Assembly (NCBI RefSeq): GCF_027460265.1
Contig: NZ_JAPZBC010000001.1
Location: forward strand, 2,569,501 to 2,633,500
Source of the DNA: Streptomyces sp. WMMC940
Lineage (GTDB): Bacteria > Actinomycetota > Actinomycetes > Streptomycetales > Streptomycetaceae
DNA: 64,000 bases
Direction of reading: 5' to 3'
Each line of letters begins with the position of its first letter. The stretch's first letter is position 1. The notes beneath the pieces were generated by a model. That model worked only from the letters and a program-made list of their open reading frames with translations. It was not told the origin of the DNA and ran no database searches. The position numbers and the translations under genes were made by a program. This document shows positions 62,159 through 64,000 of the stretch, piece by piece.

Positions 62159-63793
62159 ATGGTGTTCGTGGGGGACGAACATTTCTGGGATCTGGTGTGG
62201 CCCGACGTCGAGGGGCTGGTCATCGACGCGGTGGGCGTCGTTGGGGACGCGGTGTGGATCGACCTGCGTTCTCAACAGAAGACGGTGATGTGCCCCTCGT
62301 GCGGCGTGACCGTGTCACGCGTGCACAGTACGTATGTGCGGCGCCTGGCCGACCGCCCGCTGGGCGGGCGGCGGGTGTTACTGCGGCTGCGGATCCGCCG
62401 GTTCTTCTGCGACAACGGCCTGTGCTCCCGCCGGACCACGGCCGAACAGGTCCCGAGCCTGACCACGCGGTACCGGCGCCGAACCACGGCGCTCGCCCGG
62501 ATGGTGCAGGCGATCGGGCTGGCCGTCGGCGGCCGGGCAGGCGCTCGGCTTGCCGGTTACCTACCGGTGCGGACGAGCCGGGACGTGATCCTGCGGGAGC
62601 TCCGGCGCCTCCCAGACCCGCCATCCACCCAGGTCACGGTGCTGGGGATCGACGAGTTTGCGTTCCGGAAGGGTGCCACCTACGGCACCGTCCTCATCGA
62701 CGTCGAAACACGACGGCCCATCGACCTCCTGCCCGACCGGACCGCGGGCACCGTGGCCGCCTGGCTCGCCGACCACCCCGAGATCGAGGTCATCTGCCGG
62801 GATCGGTGCAGCACCTTCAGCCAGGCCGCCGCCCGCGCGGCACCCGACGCGATCCAGGTCGCGGACAGGTGGCATCTGCTGCACTCGCTCGCCCGCGCGG
62901 TCGAACGAACCGCCCACCAGCACCGCGCCTGCCTGCGTAAAGACGCCGAGACCGGTGACCCGGACCACCCCGAAGAACGGTCGGACCCCGCGGCCCTGGC
63001 CTCGCTGATCGCACCGCCGGAGCCGAACGACCCACCTGACAGCCAGCTCCTGGCCCGCGTCCGCCAATGGCACACCGACATCCACCAGCTGCGCGAACGC
63101 GGCTGGACCATCAGTGCCATCGCCCGCCGCCTGGGGCGAGACCGCAAGACCGTGCGCCACTACCTGACCACCGACCTCGACCAGATCCTCGCCTCCGCCC
63201 GCGAACGCCGGCCCAACGGCCACATCAACCGGTTCAAGCCCTACCTGCAACACCGCTTCCGCGGCGGCGCGACCAACGCCGCGGCCCTCTTCCGAGAGAT
63301 CCGCGAACGCGGCTACCGCGGCAGCCGCGTCGTTGTCACCAAGTACATAGCGACCCTCCGCGCCGGCACCGCCGCCCCCGAACCTCCGCGGCCGATCCCC
63401 AGCCCCCGCCGTATCACCACCTGGATCATGCGGCACCCCGACACCCTGACCGACAGCCAGCGTGACCAGCTCAACCGCATCCTGGACGCCTGTCCCGACC
63501 TGGCCACCGCCCGCGACCTCGCCCACGAATTCAGCACCATCGCCCGCGAACCCCGAGGTCAGGACCTCACCCACTGGATGACGCGTGCCCTCGACCAAGG
63601 GCCACCGCCGGTGCAGGGCTTCGCCTCGTTCCTCCAGAACGACTGGGACGCCGTCGTCAACGGCCTCACCCTGCCGTGGAGCTCCGGCGCCGTCGAAGGC
63701 CAGGTCACACGCATCAAGCTGATCAAGCGCCGGTCGTACGGGCGGGCGTCGTTCGCTCTCCTGCGGACGCTGGTCCTCGCTCAGCCGCCGTGA
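62159..63793 (+). mobile_element. ISL3-family transposase gene
   Basis: A 544-residue transposase with the ISL3 N-terminal zinc finger (VMCPSCGVTVSRVHS, RRFFCDNGLCSRR), DDE-type core VTVLGIDEFAFRKGATYGTV, ICRDRCSTFSQAAARAAPDA and QVADRWHLLHSLARAVE, a helix-turn-helix (ISAIARRLGRDRKTVRHYLT) and the C-terminal LPWSSGAVEGQVTRIKLIKR. All three acidic residues seem present and the frame is intact. I cannot place the inverted repeats with confidence; they should be about 20-30 bp within the flanks 62040-62158 and after 63793. It sits beside the wrecked parA. Confidence 0.9.
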
Positions 63794-63796
63794 GCG

Positions 63797-64000
63797 TCAG
63801 AACGGCAGGACCCACTCGCGATCGTCGACCGGCTCGGTGCCCGCCGGCACGGCGGGCGGCCAGGCTCCGGGAATGGCCTCAACTGCACGTTGGACATCAG
63901 CCATTGTCCTGCCGGTCACGACCAGATCCATCCCCTCCAAGCCGGGCTCCAGGCAGAGCAGCAGACCAGAGGCAGAGAACCAACGAACGAGCGGCCCCAT
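63797..64000 (-). CDS. Hypothetical protein, cut by the right window edge
   Basis: The last 67 codons of a minus-strand gene ending at 63797, only 4 nt after the transposase stop. The readable part is LEGMDLVVTGRTMADVQRAV and ends EPVDDREWVLPF. ATG at 64000 may be internal, so the true start lies beyond the window. No family was recognised. Confidence 0.5.
   Translation of the reverse strand: MGPLVRWFSASGLLLCLEPGLEGMDLVVTGRTMADVQRAVEAIPGAWPPAVPAGTEPVDDREWVLPF

Noticed and set aside
1..64000. tRNA, rRNA, riboswitch or CRISPR features.
   Set aside because: I scanned for typical tRNA GTTCGAATC arms, rRNA blocks and regular repeats and saw nothing convincing; a covariance-model search was not possible.

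Overview
The window is high-GC actinobacterial DNA with Streptomyces-type codon use, GTG/ATG starts and many 4-nt ATGA/GTGA overlaps. It looks like accessory DNA: a large conjugative plasmid, or an integrated conjugative element plus its flank. No rRNA, tRNA or CRISPR array was recognised.

1-11.7 kb, eroded flank. A DUF4190-type membrane protein, a secreted S8 protease with P-domain and a threonine-synthase-like PLP enzyme are followed by wreckage: a 5'-truncated, frameshifted SNF2 helicase, two paralogous RHH-antitoxin/PIN-toxin pairs, a Uma2 nuclease, a 3'-truncated hsdR and an hsdS fragment. A 17-bp direct repeat that reads like the last codons of ychF flanks 8.0-11.7 kb, so this part may be a relic integrative element.

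11.9-35.2 kb, transfer machinery. Minus-strand genes encode a coupling protein (TraG/VirD4), a VirB4-like ATPase, its SCO6880-type partner, a VirB6/TrbL-like channel protein, a secreted protein and a small two-helix (VirB2-like) protein. A divergent plus-strand trio starts with a VirB1-like transglycosylase/M23 hydrolase. Next comes a complete-looking minus-strand Tad operon (CpaB, CpaE-like, TadA, TadB, TadC, pilin-like peptide, two TadE-like proteins, TadG-like protein), ending in a membrane LysM-BTAD regulator. The T4SS and Tad genes are likely to work together in cell contact and DNA transfer.

35.3-46.6 kb, DNA processing. Three unrecognised proteins and a DUF5710/HNH-like protein lie beside a 1.7-kaa MobF (TrwC/TraI-type) relaxase-helicase. 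The relaxase has a candidate oriT and a small divergent accessory gene upstream.

46.7-57.5 kb, cargo. All genes are on the minus strand: an SSB-like protein, a tandem GNAT, an asparagine-synthetase-like ligase coupled to a 45-aa peptide, two small orphan proteins, then GT28, LMW-PTP, DegT aminotransferase, ATP-grasp, RfbB and RfbC. Five related hairpin leaders, each about 87-120 nt upstream of a start codon, mark five transcription units and suggest one coordinated regulon. This is the best candidate here for an undescribed system.

57.6-64 kb, maintenance and mobility. There is a repeat-domain DNA-binding protein, a frameshifted second relaxase with an intact RHH accessory protein, a parB whose coding sequence carries six in-frame copies of a 15-bp palindrome (a possible intragenic centromere), a wrecked parA, an ISL3 transposase and a cut gene at the right edge.
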